Counted from the first letter of the stretch, positions 1 through 12,465 are shown. The stretch: DNA of 64,000 nucleotides from Lutraria lutraria (GCA_964023205.1 OZ026833.1:29352830-29416829); one strand, 5' to 3'. The notes: generated by a model not told the origin, from the sequence alone. Made by a program: numbers and translations.

Positions 1-25
1 CCTTCAAATCAAAGGCGTTCGCCAT
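1..25 (-). CDS. GNAT acetyltransferase copy A (class I), 5' end of first exon
   Basis: Start of a minus-strand gene running off the left edge. Reading from 25 down to 1 gives ATG and the residues MANAFDLK. These match the first exons at 11574 (MADFFVLKAL) and 23996 (MTDTFDLKAL). The upstream DNA (about 50-350) also matches the upstream DNA of those two copies, including the 'cagctgata' and 'aactatcgcatacc' blocks. This places it in class I of the tandem family. The second, catalytic exon would lie outside the window, so it is not known whether this copy is functional. Assignment is by homology to its neighbours only. Confidence 0.7.
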
Positions 26-1000
26 GATTTACACAAAATATATATATGTAGGTACGTACACACACTCGTACACGACTTGTTATCAGCTGATACTGGATAG
101 TAATGTTGAAACTGTGTTAAGCTTTGTGTCGGTAAAACGTAAATTTACATATTGTTTGTGATACAGAAATTATCGCATACCCCAGCCAGCGGCAAATTTA
201 ACCACGAGTCTTTTAAAGACGTTCGCGACAGTTAAGTAGTACACCGCTAAAATAAGCAATTTAACTGTACTGATTTCGGATGCTACTCATATTTTAGCGG
301 AAAATAAATCGTAAGCATTTCCTTTGATTGCATGGGTTGAAGTCAATCAATAAATAATTTAAAAGGTACCCTGCTGAAGTTTAAAGGAAATTTTAAAGAA
401 AGCTCGTTTCTTTCCGAATAGTCGCACGCATGTGGCACCACTACAGTCTGGCATGATGCTCAAAAATGGTCATCCACTTCTGAGTGACACTGACCAGAAT
501 TTTAGAGTACACAGTATTGCCAACATAAACTATGCACATTTTCAGATTTTAAAACATTACTCCATTTTTTACAATATGATCGATGTATAGGAATTTATTA
601 AAAATATGATCTACTTCAGTTAAAATGAAAACGAATACAGTAACCGAGCTTTTTTATTTCACTTTTGATCATGTAATAACATGCTCTTTTGAAACACAAA
701 GTTTGAACAAAATGTATCATGGGGGCATGAAACTGTAGCCAACATCTTTATATACATGTATATTCTTGAGTAATGACGCTTTATGTAATATCTTTGCAAA
801 CGTATATTTTGTATAATCAATTCAATGCATATACAATGTAGCCCTACCGCTTAGCTCAGTTGGGAGGGTGTTACGTTTGTGTACCTTTGAACCTTCAGCA
901 CAGCTCAACATTTTATATACCGTTCAGTCCCAATTATTACATTTAGAACGAATCCTTCTAGATTTGTGACAAGAAAATCAATATTACACAACAAAAGCTA
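26..1000. other. Class I 5' flank, no gene seen
   Basis: This stretch is the upstream region of copy A. It shares blocks with the upstream regions of the first exons at 11574 and 23996. At about 850-876 it has a decayed tRNA-like A-box (cttagctcagttgggag), also present at about 11855-11880 and 24275-24295, so it is part of the duplicated unit. No usable B-box follows, so I do not call a tRNA. I see no coding potential. Confidence 0.55.
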
Positions 1001-1270
1001 AGTCCCTACCTCTGCTAAATTGTGGCTCTTGCATCGGCCTAATGCTACACACACGTCTCCGACTTGGATGCAGTTCCCTTAATTATGGCCTTCATAGGCG
1101 GTCTATCGTCGATTCTCCCTTAAATATCTATCAATCCAAAGAAACAGTTGAACATTTTCTCATACGATATCAGAGCCATAGCAACTCTCGAGCAACCTCC
1201 TTTCCAACATTCAATGTCCAGTCATCAAACTTCTTAAATGGCTCTAAAAGACCCTCATGTTAAGAAAACG
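1000..1270 (+). pseudogene. LINE reverse transcriptase C-terminal fragment
   Basis: The 1042-1263 frame reads TRLRLGCSSLNYGL, then VDSPL, then ETVEHFLI. This is the pattern of the extreme C-terminal region of jockey/CR1/RTE-type LINE ORF2 proteins: an R-x-G-C-S-x-L-N block followed by a cysteine/histidine knuckle. Two expected cysteines of the knuckle are missing (tyrosine and serine instead), so the zinc ligands are lost. No ORF2 body is attached upstream. It is a dead fragment in the spacer between GNAT copies A and B. Confidence 0.6.
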
Positions 1271-1384
1271 GATCTTTGTTTCTTGACGTGCAGCGCTACA
1301 TATGTAGGCAATTCTAGAATCGTCGGGTATAATAGAAATTGAGAAATAGAGTAGATATTGCAACACAACAAAATATCTGTCTTG

Positions 1385-2235
1385 CTAACTCTGCAGACTG
1401 TCTATGCATGAACTCTGTGTCACCAAGAAACATCAAAAAGTGCCATGGAGACATCCAAGGTCCAAACACTGGCATTTGCTAGTGCTCATACTCACAAAGC
1501 GTAGATTTCTGCATAGCTTCAACATCACAGTGCTGACTGCGACATTGACTATTTGACTATTACATTGACTAAAAAGTCAGTTTTACCGTACCAAACTACT
1601 AGGAAAAACAAAGATTGATGTCAGTAAGATCAGACAACATAATTCGCCTCAGCATTCAACTCCTATTAAGAGAGCTTGTCGTCAACGGTTATGTGGGAAA
1701 ATCGGAAGTCAATAATATACTATGCAGCCAATCTCTGTCTATGGGAAGAAAAAGGGGAGACTAGAAAATGATTATTCTGAGAAGCAAACGAAATGCATTG
1801 CAAGTTTATAAAGACCACACAAGGCACGCAAAGTTAACAGCACTGCGATCAGCAAGAAATCTAGTGTAAGCAATGGTCGGGGACTGTGTGAACGAATACA
1901 GGACCAATCGTTGCAGCTCAGTACAACGGCATCTAACACAGGCAGCTTCAAGGATATGTATGACGGCATGAAGAAAGCAGTCGGCCCATGCACCACTAAA
2001 ACTGCCCCTTTAAAGTCCACTTCTGGCGAAGCAATATCTGACAAAGCCAAACAACTCGACAGACGGGTAGAACAAGTGTTACGCAGAATGTGTTGAGAAC
2101 AGAGTCAGTAAAACCGCCCTTAATGCCCGAACTGGACGAGCCTCCTACTACAGTTGATGTATCAAAGACTATGGACAAACTTTCACCAGGAAAGGCCTCA
2201 GGCAAAGACTGCATAACAGCCTGAAGTCATTAATA
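1385..2235 (+). pseudogene. LINE endonuclease to RT N-terminal fragment (RTE-like)
   Basis: Translation of the plus strand, with frame changes, gives VPWRHPRSKHWHL near 1440. This is typical of the end of the LINE apurinic endonuclease domain. Near 1930-2080 it gives SFKDMYDGMKKAVGP and TAPLKSTSGE, the linker that precedes the RT in these elements. Near 2130-2215 it gives TMDKLSPGKASGKD, the conserved start of RT motif 0/1. Stops and frameshifts interrupt it throughout and the RT palm is absent. The element family is inferred from motif order, and the clade name is tentative. Confidence 0.65.
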
Positions 2236-2538
2236 ATGGTGCACTCTGTCTTTTAGAACCACTGCATTAACGACTTGGACTATTTTGCATGCCATTCATT
2301 TTCAATGATTAAAACTTAACATTTACGACGAACACATCTATATTCAATGTCTCCACATAAAACTCTTCAAAAAAAACCTCTTCATTCGTCACAAGAAAAT
2401 CAAAATAATGAAAATAGATGGAGACTTAAAGGTTACAGAAATGTTTAGTTAAGGATGAGGTTAGTGTTTGCAGATAACCGAGGAACACAAGTTAGACAAA
2501 CGTGTCCGCTATGCATATCTGAAAGATTGCTGACCAAA

Positions 2539-2788
2539 ACACAACAACAGTAAAATGTTTGGTACAATGTTATTAGTTTTCCTGAGTAATTATATTTGTT
2601 ATATATTTATTATACCAGATAACACAACAGCAGTAAAATGTTTGGTACAATGTTATTAGTTTTCCTGAGTAATTACATTTGTCATATATATATTATACCA
2701 AATAACACAACAACAGTAAAATGTTTGGTACAATGTTATTAGTTTTCCTGAGTAAATATATTTGTCATATATTTATTATACCAGATAA
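2539..2788. repeat. Tandem repeat, three copies of 83 bp
   Basis: Three near-identical direct copies begin at 2539, 2622 and 2705, each starting with 'acacaacar' and containing 'aaaatgtttggtacaatg'. The third copy is cut at its end. Differences between copies are a few substitutions. The array lies 3' of GNAT copy B. The equivalent 3' flank of copy D (about 12160-12230) has no such expansion, so it arose locally. Confidence 0.85.
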
Positions 2789-3031
2789 TAATTATCTATT
2801 TGTGTATCACTAGCATATATATTATTTGTGTCAATATCTAAATAATATTAAGTAAGTAAATTAGTCATTCTGTATTCTATATCTGTCCGGCAAATAATCT
2901 AAACCAATCCATGGCATGTACTGTTTTATATGGTACCAAAGACAAACGATTAATCATTGTTATTTACGATACTTAAGCCGTTGCAAATTATAAGTCTCTA
3001 TATACCTGGCGTATAAACTCTTCAATAGGCT

Positions 3032-6000
3032 CTAATCATTTTGTGTGACTTTCAAGCCATAAACTTTCATAGACTTGTGTTCTCCTGTATTCTGTATTGT
3101 ACGTTTCCCATCAACCTCCCATGAATCGAACATATTTTCGTACAAACTTTTAAAACCTGAGTTTTCGTAAATCTTCTTCGAGAAGTTCGACGATCCTTCA
3201 CCTTTGATGTACACGGTGTCAAATCCAAAATGGCGGATCATACTAATGGCGGCTTGGAAGATTTGTGTTGCATAACCACAGCGTTTATATTTTTCATGGA
3301 CAGCAAGACCAAGAAAATGAAAGGCTTCGGTGATACCGTAATGTCCGAAGAAATCAGTCTTTTCGTCAGAATAAATAGTAAACTGCAGGAAGTCCTTAAG
3401 TGGCTCTGATTTTACTGAGTTAATGTCGCTCGTATCATCCTTGCACGCGATTCGTGTTGTTCGGAACGCTATTATATCACCCGTTTTTTCATCGACAAAC
3501 ATAAGTGACAAATTCAACTTAAAACTTTGATACCAGAATTGTTTCAGTTCATCAGTCCATTCCATGCCTACAGCTTTGTTTATTGGTTCTTTAGGCATAA
3601 AGTGATCACGTGCAAACTCCAGTGCCTTGTCATAATGTTCTTCAGTTATCAGCTCTAACCTGACACCTGGTATGTTTACTTCCGCACGTGTTTTTTCAAA
3701 AGCCTGAAATGATAAATATTTTGGTAATGGTGCAATGATATTTCAATACGACTGAACGTTTGACATGTACAAGAGCAGTACTGGCACAGTATCTAGGATA
3801 ACTAGGTTAACTGAATAAACCAGTACTTATACATTATCTAGGAACATTAGTTTAACTAACTGTAAAACGATAATACTGGCATATTATCTAGGATCACTAG
3901 GTAAACTGAGTGTACAGTGATATTACTGGTGTAGAATCTAGCATCTTTGACTTAACTGACTGAACAATGATGCTACTGGTATATAATCTTTGATCACTTT
4001 TAATTGTAATGAAATAAAAAAGACCTCAGGAAACCTATAGTTTCTTACAGGTAATTCACTTATTGTCAATATTTTACTTTGGCATGATAATCATAATTAA
4101 GCTGTAGTGTGGAATTGGCATTGACCTCAATATTGTTCGTCATTTAAAAGTGGTACAATCGATGTTCTGACTGAGTAAATACTGGTACATTACAATAATT
4201 GTTGTAAGTTCACCAATATCAACGTTTTAGTAATCATTACAATGAGCCATTTTATATTTAGTTAACCAAATAACGTATAAGGTAATTAAATTTATCATGT
4301 ATTGAACGATGAGATAGATTTTTGATGATGACAAGGACTTATATACATTCATGTGTTTATGTAAGTTCTTGATGGTGAGTAGCCATAGCGTTTGAAAAAA
4401 AAACGCATAAGGAATGAATTGATATATTCTGAATATTTTAAAGTGGTGAAAAGGAAATCATTCATTTAATCCGAACTTAAATAGTCAAAAATATGTAAAT
4501 TCTTACAATGATGCAATGTATTTCTAAAGATACTGTTGTAGCAACTATGCAGAGGTATGTAGCTCCGACAATGATGTAAATTTTACAAATGCTAACAATG
4601 CGTCATTTAAAACCCATTAAAAGAAAACAGTTGATGCATATAATTGTAACAGTTATGTAAAGGCGGATTCTCGTTTTTCGACCAGACGGTAAATGATCGA
4701 TGCATATACCAACATTGATGACAACGATATGAGTTTAAGTAGTTCTAACAATGACTCAAACGTAACCAATTTTAATGTTCACGCAAATGACATATTTGCT
4801 GTACAGGTCGACAGTGCTAATAAAAATAATTATTTCATAAAAAATAAGGCTTCATATGATAATATCTCTCTAGATAAAAAGGGATTGCATATCGGTTGTT
4901 TAAACGTGCAACACATGTTACCCAAACTCGATGAAGCAAAAATCATTTTTTGAGTGAAAAACCCGCATTAGATATTTTCAGATTATGTTAGACTTTTTTT
5001 GTAACGATTCTCCTGACTCAATGTGACTTAACGTATTGATATATAAAGCTTTACATACGATGACACCTATATACATATCTAATTTATTTCAACTTTTTGA
5101 ACGTAAATTTGATCATTTTAGATCATCACAAAATCAGGACTTAAAGCACATGTTATGAAAAAACAGACTTGGTAAAACCTTATCTTATACCAGCATGTCA
5201 GTTTGGACTGATTTACCACTTTACATTAAAACACCATCATCCCCAGGTAGCTTTAAAACAAAATGCATCAACTATTTATATGACAGAGAAAATACTCATA
5301 GTTGTGTATAGATGATCATTAAGATTAGTGGTTGTGATTTTAAACTGTTTTTCTTCTTTTTGTTGTTGAAGGCTTCATTGAAAAGAAGTTTTCATCATTT
5401 TAGTATTTTGATGTATAGTTAATGAACTACCTTCTATAAATAAAGATTGTTTTTATGATGATTATAACCCCATATTTTTAATCAATGATTCATTGCTTCT
5501 CGTGAAAGTTATGAATACTGAATATAGGCAATACATAAATTATTTGAACATGACAAATAATGTTAATCATACAAAGCATAAGTTTATAAACATTGAGAAT
5601 TTCACTGTATTGACAGGTGCGGAGCTTGGTTTAAAATAATGTGTGCGGGATATGCCCCTCAGAAATGCTTTTGTTCTGTACTTTTCACTATCGCGTATAA
5701 GCCGCGTCTAACACGGTCTATAGTAAGCTACCTCCCTAATTAAGCAGTAATCACATGAAACGTGCCCCAATCAATAGGACCAAATATAAAAAAGAGTTTA
5801 TTGCAATCCGAAAATGAAAATAACCTAAAACATTGTCAGTTTTTGTATTCAAAAGCTTTAAATTAAGAGAGTAAGCTTTGGGTCGTATTTCACATTAAAT
5901 TATTAAAGATATGTTCATTGTCGCAAGTATTATCGTAGTTCAAATTAAATTATTAATCATAAGTTCATTGCAGCAAGTATTTTGCTAGACAATTCTTAAT

Positions 6001-8091
6001 CATAAAATACTCTGTCCACGTCACGGTATGATTCCATCTAAAAAACATTTTATTAAATGTCGTGTTAGTTTAACTGTAACGCATTATGCAACATTGTGCT
6101 ATTTGAATTATCGGTGTAGTAAGTATTACCAGGGTCACTCAAATAGAAGGGTCTGGACTCGTGCTCTTCAGGCGCTTATCTCTGTATAAACATCAAGTTG
6201 TGCTGTCGATACATATCGGAGAGCTTTTTTCACGTGTGTATAGAGAACACACAAATTTTCTATTTCCATTTAGTCAAAAACAGAAATCGAAAATTTAAAA
6301 TAAAATCATGAATTAACGGAATATTGATCTTTCTAAAATGTGTTGCAAGCATTTCAGCGATAGATGATTATTAAAGACGGAATCACTTACTAAAAAAAGT
6401 AAAGTTGGTCAAACTCAAAATGGCGACTTCGTCAAAAAGGGTCAAATTCATGTATCATTATTTCTTAGCATCGGAATCAATATGAAAAAGTAACTGCATG
6501 ATTTACTTCAACAACCTTTAAAAGACATGAAATTAATCCCGACATCATCACTCTATAACTTAAAAGGGTTATATTTACTTACGAAAAATACACGCTTTGC
6601 GACAACAATCTAGATCTGGGCTTAAAACGAGTTTTCGTCCATTTATGTACCGTCGGATTTCAACATAAATAAATGGATTTTGTCCTAAGAAATTGGTCAA
6701 ATTAGGAGATACGTACGATCTAACTTTTTGTGGAGCTCTACACCAATAATGTTTAGTAATTTGTGAATATTTGGGCATCTATTTCAATGCGATATTCACC
6801 GTTTCACAATGACGGCCGTCTTGAGCGCGACCACGTGATCGCTACACAACGCTTCTAGACCCATTCAATTGAAAGACCCTGGTATTACAAACTTAATAAT
6901 GCCATAATCATATTACTTTCACTACATTTAAATGTAATTAATCACCATAGGCTTAATGACATAAAAGCATTAACGCATGGCTGTTTTGCTGTACACTGCA
7001 TATATCTTTAGATGAGTACTCGGTAATTTTTACTAAAAAAGGATAACATCGATGATATAATTTTTTAGCAGACGAAATATTTATATTTGACTACGAAGTC
7101 ACCAAGTGTGAATACACACTGTCTGAATTTGACGTTCTATGCACATATGAGTTAATTTTTGGATATTTTAATGACGTCCTTAACATATAAAGGGTGGCCA
7201 CGAGCTTCCTTAAAATTTAAGGGAAAAGTTGCTTGTGTTAAGGAAACACTTAAGTACGGAAGCATAAATACGCCACCACATAACGATAAAGCCTTTCGTG
7301 AAAATAATGGAGGATTTTGTGAAAACGCTTCTGAACTCCTTATGCCCTGAATATGTTTTCCGATATCTATTTTTAGATAACCGGTTTCGTAAAAAGATTT
7401 ATCTTGTTTTATGAATCATTTTCATGAAAACTCTATAATTTTCGCAAAACCTTTCATGAAAACTGATGGTATTTGGTGGCAATTCAAAGCACTAACTTCG
7501 CGTTACGATAATTAACTAGCTTTCATGATATTTCTTGTTTCCTCATACGTTAACGTGAAATCCTCCATCATTTATACAAAAAAAAAACGCTATCATTTAC
7601 AAGAAAGTTTTAATGAAAAACCGTTATGTGGTGGCGTATTTATGCTTCCGTACTTAAGTTAAAATATTACGTGAAAGTCACCTAAGATTTATTTCAAATT
7701 TAAGGAAACTCTCTTGGAATTTAGGGTATAACTTTCCTTAAAAAAATTCCTTAAGATCTTTTGTGAACACCACCCCTGGTCGCAACTTCTTAAGGTAACG
7801 CTTAATGAAGATTCTTCGTATATACCACACTAGTACCATATATTGTTAATTCAATTAAAAACTGTACTTTAATAGTATTAATCTATCATGAATGAGTACA
7901 GACAGGAGACACAGTCAATAAATCCGAAGTTTCCTCTAAGTATAAAATATACAAAAGACCCGCTTTACAAAATATTTAAATATTCCTTCCAAATTAAATA
8001 AATATCAAAACAACTGTAAGAACAGAATGTTTAACTTTACCTTTCTTATCTGATCCTTTGTCAGAGCTTTCAAGACAGAAGAGTTCGTCAT
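3032..8091 (-). CDS. GNAT N-acetyltransferase copy B (class II), arylalkylamine N-acetyltransferase-like
   Basis: Two exons: 8091..8041 (17 codons, MTNSSVLKALTKDQIRK, donor GTAAAG) and 3703..3032 (224 codons with stop TAG, acceptor ttatcatttcag). Both junctions are phase 0. The 240-aa product has the length usual for animal arylalkylamine/dopamine N-acetyltransferases. Exon 2 shows the GNAT order: an N-terminal RLELITEEHYDKALEFA strand-helix, the FGHYGITEAFHFLGLAV strand, the acetyl-CoA loop KRCGYA (a K-x-x-G-x-A form of the family's Q/R-x-x-G-x-A/G motif), and a C-terminal strand ending KVTQND. It should transfer acetyl from acetyl-CoA to an amine in the cytosol; the substrate cannot be read from sequence. 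The 4.3-kb intron carries a minisatellite, a LINE piece and two transposon-like elements. The frame is fully open. Confidence 0.8.
3768..3998. repeat. Degenerate 50-bp minisatellite in the GNAT intron
   Basis: Four to five diverged copies of a unit with 'tactggtacatwatctagg', 'atcactaggttaactga' and 'tgwacarggat'. It is the reverse complement of the clean array at 33511-34205 and lies about 65 bp upstream of the exon 2 acceptor of copy B. The same unit occurs at the same place in copy D (13190-13275), so it belonged to the ancestral intron. Confidence 0.75.
4690..5330 (+). pseudogene. Internally deleted LINE (CR1/jockey type)
   Basis: The 4693-4953 frame ends with KGLHIGCLNVQHMLPKLDE, the conserved N-terminal strand of the LINE endonuclease. 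It runs directly, within about 100 bp, into the C-terminal end of ORF2. There 5035-5310 reads YKALHTMTPIYISNLF, then SMSVWTDLPLYIK and SFKTKCINYLY, the post-RT domain of CR1-like elements. The rest of the endonuclease and all of the RT are missing. One in-frame stop occurs near 5155. It lies in the intron of GNAT copy B. Confidence 0.65.
6129..6882 (-). mobile_element. 754-bp terminal-inverted-repeat transposon, TSD TATTA
   Basis: The ends are inverted repeats: the left starts CCAGGGTCACTCAAATAGAA, and the reverse complement of the right starts CCAGGGTCTTTCAATTGAAT. TATTA flanks both sides (6124-6128 and 6883-6887). A minus-strand ORF at 6778-6575 encodes MPKYSQITKHYWCRAPQK and ends at CRKACIFRK, close to a GTAAAT that could act as a splice donor. 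It may therefore be the first coding exon of a lost transposase. I do not recognise the protein. The rest of a transposase is not visible, so the element is probably non-autonomous. Confidence 0.7.
7170..7790. mobile_element. Foldback element with a perfect 38-bp inner inverted repeat
   Basis: Positions 7248-7285 and 7622-7659 are perfect reverse complements over 38 bp, starting acttaagtacggaagc. Outside this core, imperfect complementarity continues outward through 'aaggaaagtt'-like blocks to GGGTGG (7189) and CCACCC (7770). The interior (about 7290-7620) carries paired short motifs such as 'ttcatgaaaac'. No transposase is present. A related right end (ctttygtgaataccaccc then aacttct) is found at about 14230-14310 in the intron of copy D. 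The outer borders are approximate. Confidence 0.6.
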
Positions 8092-8798
8092 TTTGTTCGT
8101 CAACTATGTTAATATGCAATATCGACTGGTATATGAATACTACTTTTTATGCAATTTAACGTAACGTATCTGTATAAACCGTGATTTTACCAAATTACCA
8201 TATACATGTACATACATGACAGAGTAATTCATACTGCGTAACATACACGAGTATATTTTTACGCTGTCTGATGTTCATTATTAAAACTGGAATACACTAG
8301 ATATTGCCGCGACTGTATGAAGTTTGAACACTGGTGCAACAAATTATTGGCATTAGAATTAGGCCGATTTGAATAACATATTTAGTGCAAACATTTATCA
8401 ACATCTTTGTCTTTTACATAATGTTGTTGTCAATACAATACAATGTTTCTCAAGTCAGTACATATACATGACAATATGAGCATACATTATCGTATAATGC
8501 AAAAAAAGAGTGAGAGGCTTGACAAAATATTGGCAGAAATGTCAAGAAGTAAATATAGTTTTTTCTTGTTTGTTAGTTTGAAGTACGTCAATAATTATGT
8601 AAACTGTGATTAAGAAAAGATTGAAATTTCAAATGAAAATGATAGAAGACTAATACAGATCTATAAACAAATATTGGAACTGATAACTGGTATTTTAACA
8701 TGTTAGGTTATATTCATATAGTAATATTCTAGTGAATGGGTTAAAAATAACAAAAAAGATAGTTTGCAGAGAATATGGCAGAATGCGTTTACAATACA

Positions 8799-9020
8799 TT
8801 ATGTACAATAAATTTTTGGCACTACAGGCTTTATGAGATCTGGAACTGCTGCTTTGTTTATCTTGAGATTGCTGAGGAGTTTGAGAACACCAGTTGTCGA
8901 AGCTGTTATATCAGGCATTTGAGGAAATTTAGCATAAAAGATCTGCGCTGAAGGAAAGTCGCTACACAAGTCATTCAGATAAACCATAAAATATTCATTC
9001 TTACCGATAATCTTATTCAA
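8799..9020 (-). pseudogene. LINE reverse transcriptase fragment
   Basis: The minus-strand frame reads NDLCSDFPSAQIFYAKFPQMPDI, then TGVLKLLSNLKINKAAVPDLIKP. This is the region before and at the start of a CR1/jockey-like RT, where the family has a leucine-rich helix followed by K-A-x-G-P-D-x-I. The glycine of that motif is valine here. No palm or FADD box follows. It is a short dead piece between GNAT copies C and B. Confidence 0.55.
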
Positions 9021-9070
9021 TTACATCTAATAACTGTGAAACGGTAAAATTGTGGTCTTTTCGTTATTCA

Positions 9071-9226
9071 ACTTCGCTGCAAGCCATTTTGAGTCAAGTG
9101 CGAGTGATGTATCAAACGATCTGGTTAGTCGGCATGAAATGAACAGTCTATTGTACACACATATCCGACCGATCAGATCGCTTTATACATCACTCGCAAT
9201 TGACTCAAAATGGCTTGCAGCGAAGT
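9071..9226. repeat. Palindromic MITE-like repeat with 42-bp arms
   Basis: The left arm 9071-9112 begins acttcgctgcaagccatttt. The right arm 9185-9226 is its reverse complement with one mismatch. The inner 70 bp are also partly self-complementary (gatctggt...gtcgg against ccgaccgatcagatc). No ORF of its own and no clear target-site duplication was found. It lies just 3' of GNAT copy C. Confidence 0.75.
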
Positions 9227-9376
9227 ATATCCTGATAAACAAAAGATCAGTTGGATAACGACGCTTTATGTAATATCTTTGCAAAAATCTTTAATCAATT
9301 CAATGCATGAAGGTCATTGACGATACCAGAGCTGTTACAAGTAAAACATTTCCTTATACAATCTCTTCAAAACGCT

Positions 9377-11574
9377 CTAAGCAGTTTTTGTGACTTTTAA
9401 GCCATACACTTTCACAGATTTGTGTTCTCCGGTGTTCTGTATTATTCGTTTTCCACGAACCTCCCATGATTCGAACCAATTTTCGTACAAAAGTTCAAAG
9501 TCTGCTTTCTCGTAAATCTTTTGCGAGAAATTAGACGATCCTTCGCCTTTGATATACACGGTGTCAAATCCAAAATGGCGGATCATACTAATGGCGGCTC
9601 GGAAGATTTGTGTTGCATAACCACAGCGTTTGTATTTTTCATTGACAGCAAGACCAAGAAAGTGAAAGGCTTCGGTGATGCCGTAATGTCCGAAGAAATC
9701 AGTCTTTTCGTCACAATAAATGATATACTGCAGCAAGTCCTTAAGTGACTCTGATTGTACTGAGTTAATGTCGCTCGAATCCTCCTTGCTAATGATTCGT
9801 GTTATTCGAAACGCTATCATGTCACCCGTTTCTTCATCGACAAACATAAGTGACAAATTCAACTTAAAACTTTGAAGCCAGAATTGTTTCAGTTCGTCAG
9901 TCCATTCCATGCCTAAAGCTTTGTTTACTGGTTCTTTAAGCATAAAGTGTTCTTCTGCAAACTCAAGTGCCTTGTCATAATGTTCTTCAGTTATTAGCTC
10001 TAACCTGACACCTGGTATGTGCATTTCTGCACGTGTTTTTTCAAAAGCCTGAAATGATATTTTTTTTAAATTTTGATTCCAGTCAGTTTCTGTCATTTTT
10101 CTAAACAACACATTTTAATGATATTCTACTTTGGAAGAGAGCGAGTGTTAAATCAGGATAACAATGTATATCAACATTTACATAGAACCTTTATCATTTT
10201 TTAGTTGTTTTAATCAAGTCTGTTTTAGCGACCACCTCCGAATACAAGCCATTCTTTTTAAACCGCCATTGATGACCCATGAACTTTGTCTTTAAAGGCC
10301 ACGATGTGTTATTCCCAAGGGTGGCATTTATCCACAGATTTTGGCCGTACATCTTAATGCATGTTCTGCGCTCTATAAGAATGTGCATGGTTTAAAAAAT
10401 CCGACGTTAATGGAATTCCGCATGACAATTCTAGAATTGGATATGGACGTTTTAGTAAATTCAAGATTGTTGTTTTTTATACATGTACCAGCTGGTGTAA
10501 ACTCATTTTGTTTACAATGGGGGGTCAATACACCATATGACTATACATAACCAGAATAGCGTTATAAACGCTTTTGTACAAAGCCATATATTGAATATCA
10601 CTTTTACAACATGCAAATGACATAAGATTGACCATAATGAATAAATATATAAGGATATTACACTCTAAGAAACACCTCGCATTGTCTTGATATATTAATA
10701 AATTGTTTATGACATTTTAACAACATGAACATTGTTGTACATGCTTCCTTTTTTAATTGATTAATTAAGACCGACAAAGACATCTTAATGTATTAGGATT
10801 TTAAATCCCAAAGTTATTATCTCCAAATGAGCGGGACATACTTTGGAAATGTTTATAAACCTTATACGTTTCCAAAATAGAAATGATTAACTATGAAGTT
10901 TTTTTGACAAATGACATTTATTTGAGTTTGTTTCCCTTTTATGAATACTATGGGAGTAACCTATTTTTCAAAGATTTAAGAACATCCATGTCTCAGGACA
11001 CATGTATACAAATTCGTTCGTTTGTCTGTCTGTTTATTAGTTTACTAGTGCATTCATTCGTTCGTTAGTTAGGTCTATTTTTTCACTTAGTGCAATAAAA
11101 AATGGGAGACAGCAAGCCAAACTAAGTAGGTTATTAGAATGAAAACACGAGTCTATTTGTGGCTCCATCTACCAGAGACTCTCGAGCTTTGACAAAATAA
11201 CACAGTGGAACCTATGGAATTCGGACTAGTTCTTACCAGGGAGAGGTTCGAGTTCGAATCCAACCGGAATCAGACAATGTCTCATGTGATGAAGCTGTCT
11301 AGTTAGTTTAAAGAGAGCAATAGTTAAATCCATGTGTGCATCTGGGATATTTCTCCACTGTTAAATCATGACAGTCACCAAAATGACCCTGATAATTGAT
11401 GCGACGATAAAGCCTTTATAAAATTCTGCGGCAACTGTTGAGTACATAGCGAATCTTCGCCTCCTATTTGAAATTTTAGAAAGGAACTAAAGAATCACAA
11501 TTAAACTGCAAATTTACCTCATGTATTAAAGTTTGATCCTTCATTAAGGCTTTCAAAACAAAGAAGTCCGCCAT
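9377..11574 (-). CDS. GNAT N-acetyltransferase copy C (class I), arylalkylamine N-acetyltransferase-like
   Basis: Exon 1 is 11574..11518 (19 codons, MADFFVLKALMKDQTLIHE, donor GTAAAT) and exon 2 is 10048..9377 (acceptor atatcatttcag, phase 0), giving 242 aa. The catalytic exon is open and has FFGHYGITEAFHFLGLAV, the acetyl-CoA-binding KRCGYA loop at about residues 166-171, and the C-terminal strand VKVYGLKVTKTA. The ending KTA differs from the QND of class II copies and marks this as the only complete class I copy. The 1.47-kb intron is the shortest here; at about 11240-11275 it has a sequence resembling a Pol III B-box (gttcgagttcgaatccaacc) that recurs in the intron of the pseudogene copy. 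Substrate unknown; an amine acetylation role is inferred from family resemblance. Confidence 0.8.
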
Positions 11575-12465
11575 GATTACACAAAATCTATATAATATTA
11601 TGTAAACATAAACACGACTTGTATGATGATACATTATACGTTAAAACTGTGTCAAGGTTTTCTATCGGCAATACATACATTTTTTGTAACTCTAAATTTG
11701 TTTATAACTTGAGATACACAAACTATCGCATACCCACAGTCAACGGTAAATTAAAACATATTTTACATACATGGTTGAGTGACGACGCTTTATGATTCAT
11801 CTTTGCATACGGATATTTTGTATATTAATCAAATCCATGCATGTAGCCCTATCGCTTCTAAGCTCAGTTGGGAGAGTTTTTTCGTCAACGGATCTCCGTA
11901 CTTTCAGCATGACACACTATTTTGCATGTCATTCAGTTCCAATGATTAAAACATAACATTTGCAACAAACATATACAAACTCTTCAAAACTATATATTTG
12001 TTACAAGAAAATACATAATGAACATAATGAAAACAAATGGAAACTTAAAAGTTACAGAAATGTTTAGAAATGGGTGAGGTCAGTGTTCGCTGATAACCGA
12101 GGAACACAAGTTGGTAAAACGTGTCCGCCATGTATGCTGACTGAAGGATTGCTGAATAAAAACAACAATAGTCAAGTGTGAGATCGAATGTTATGAGAAT
12201 GAGTAATTTCGTGAGACATCATAATTGTTTATATTTACTTTGCCTATCGATATGTGTCTACATGTATATTGCGAGCTTATCTCTTATTTAATTGAGGAAA
12301 TAAGTCATTCTGAATTATATATCCGTCTGGCAAAACATCTTTACCAATCTACAATGTACTGCTTTATATGGTATCCAAGACAAGCGATCATTCATTTCAT
12401 TGTTTTTGACGATACTTCAGCTGTAACAAATTATAAGTCTCCATGTATCAACTGTTCAATATACT

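Noticed and set aside
9521..9748. Plus-strand ORF MREIRRSFAFDIHG..., repeated over several GNAT exons
   Set aside because: Antisense frame of the GNAT catalytic exon; recurs because the exon is duplicated.
9377..10111. Single-exon GNAT start at 10111 (MLFRKMTETDWNQ...)
   Set aside because: The extra N-terminus is intron read-through. All paralogues have an acceptor just before AFEKTR and a matching first exon upstream.
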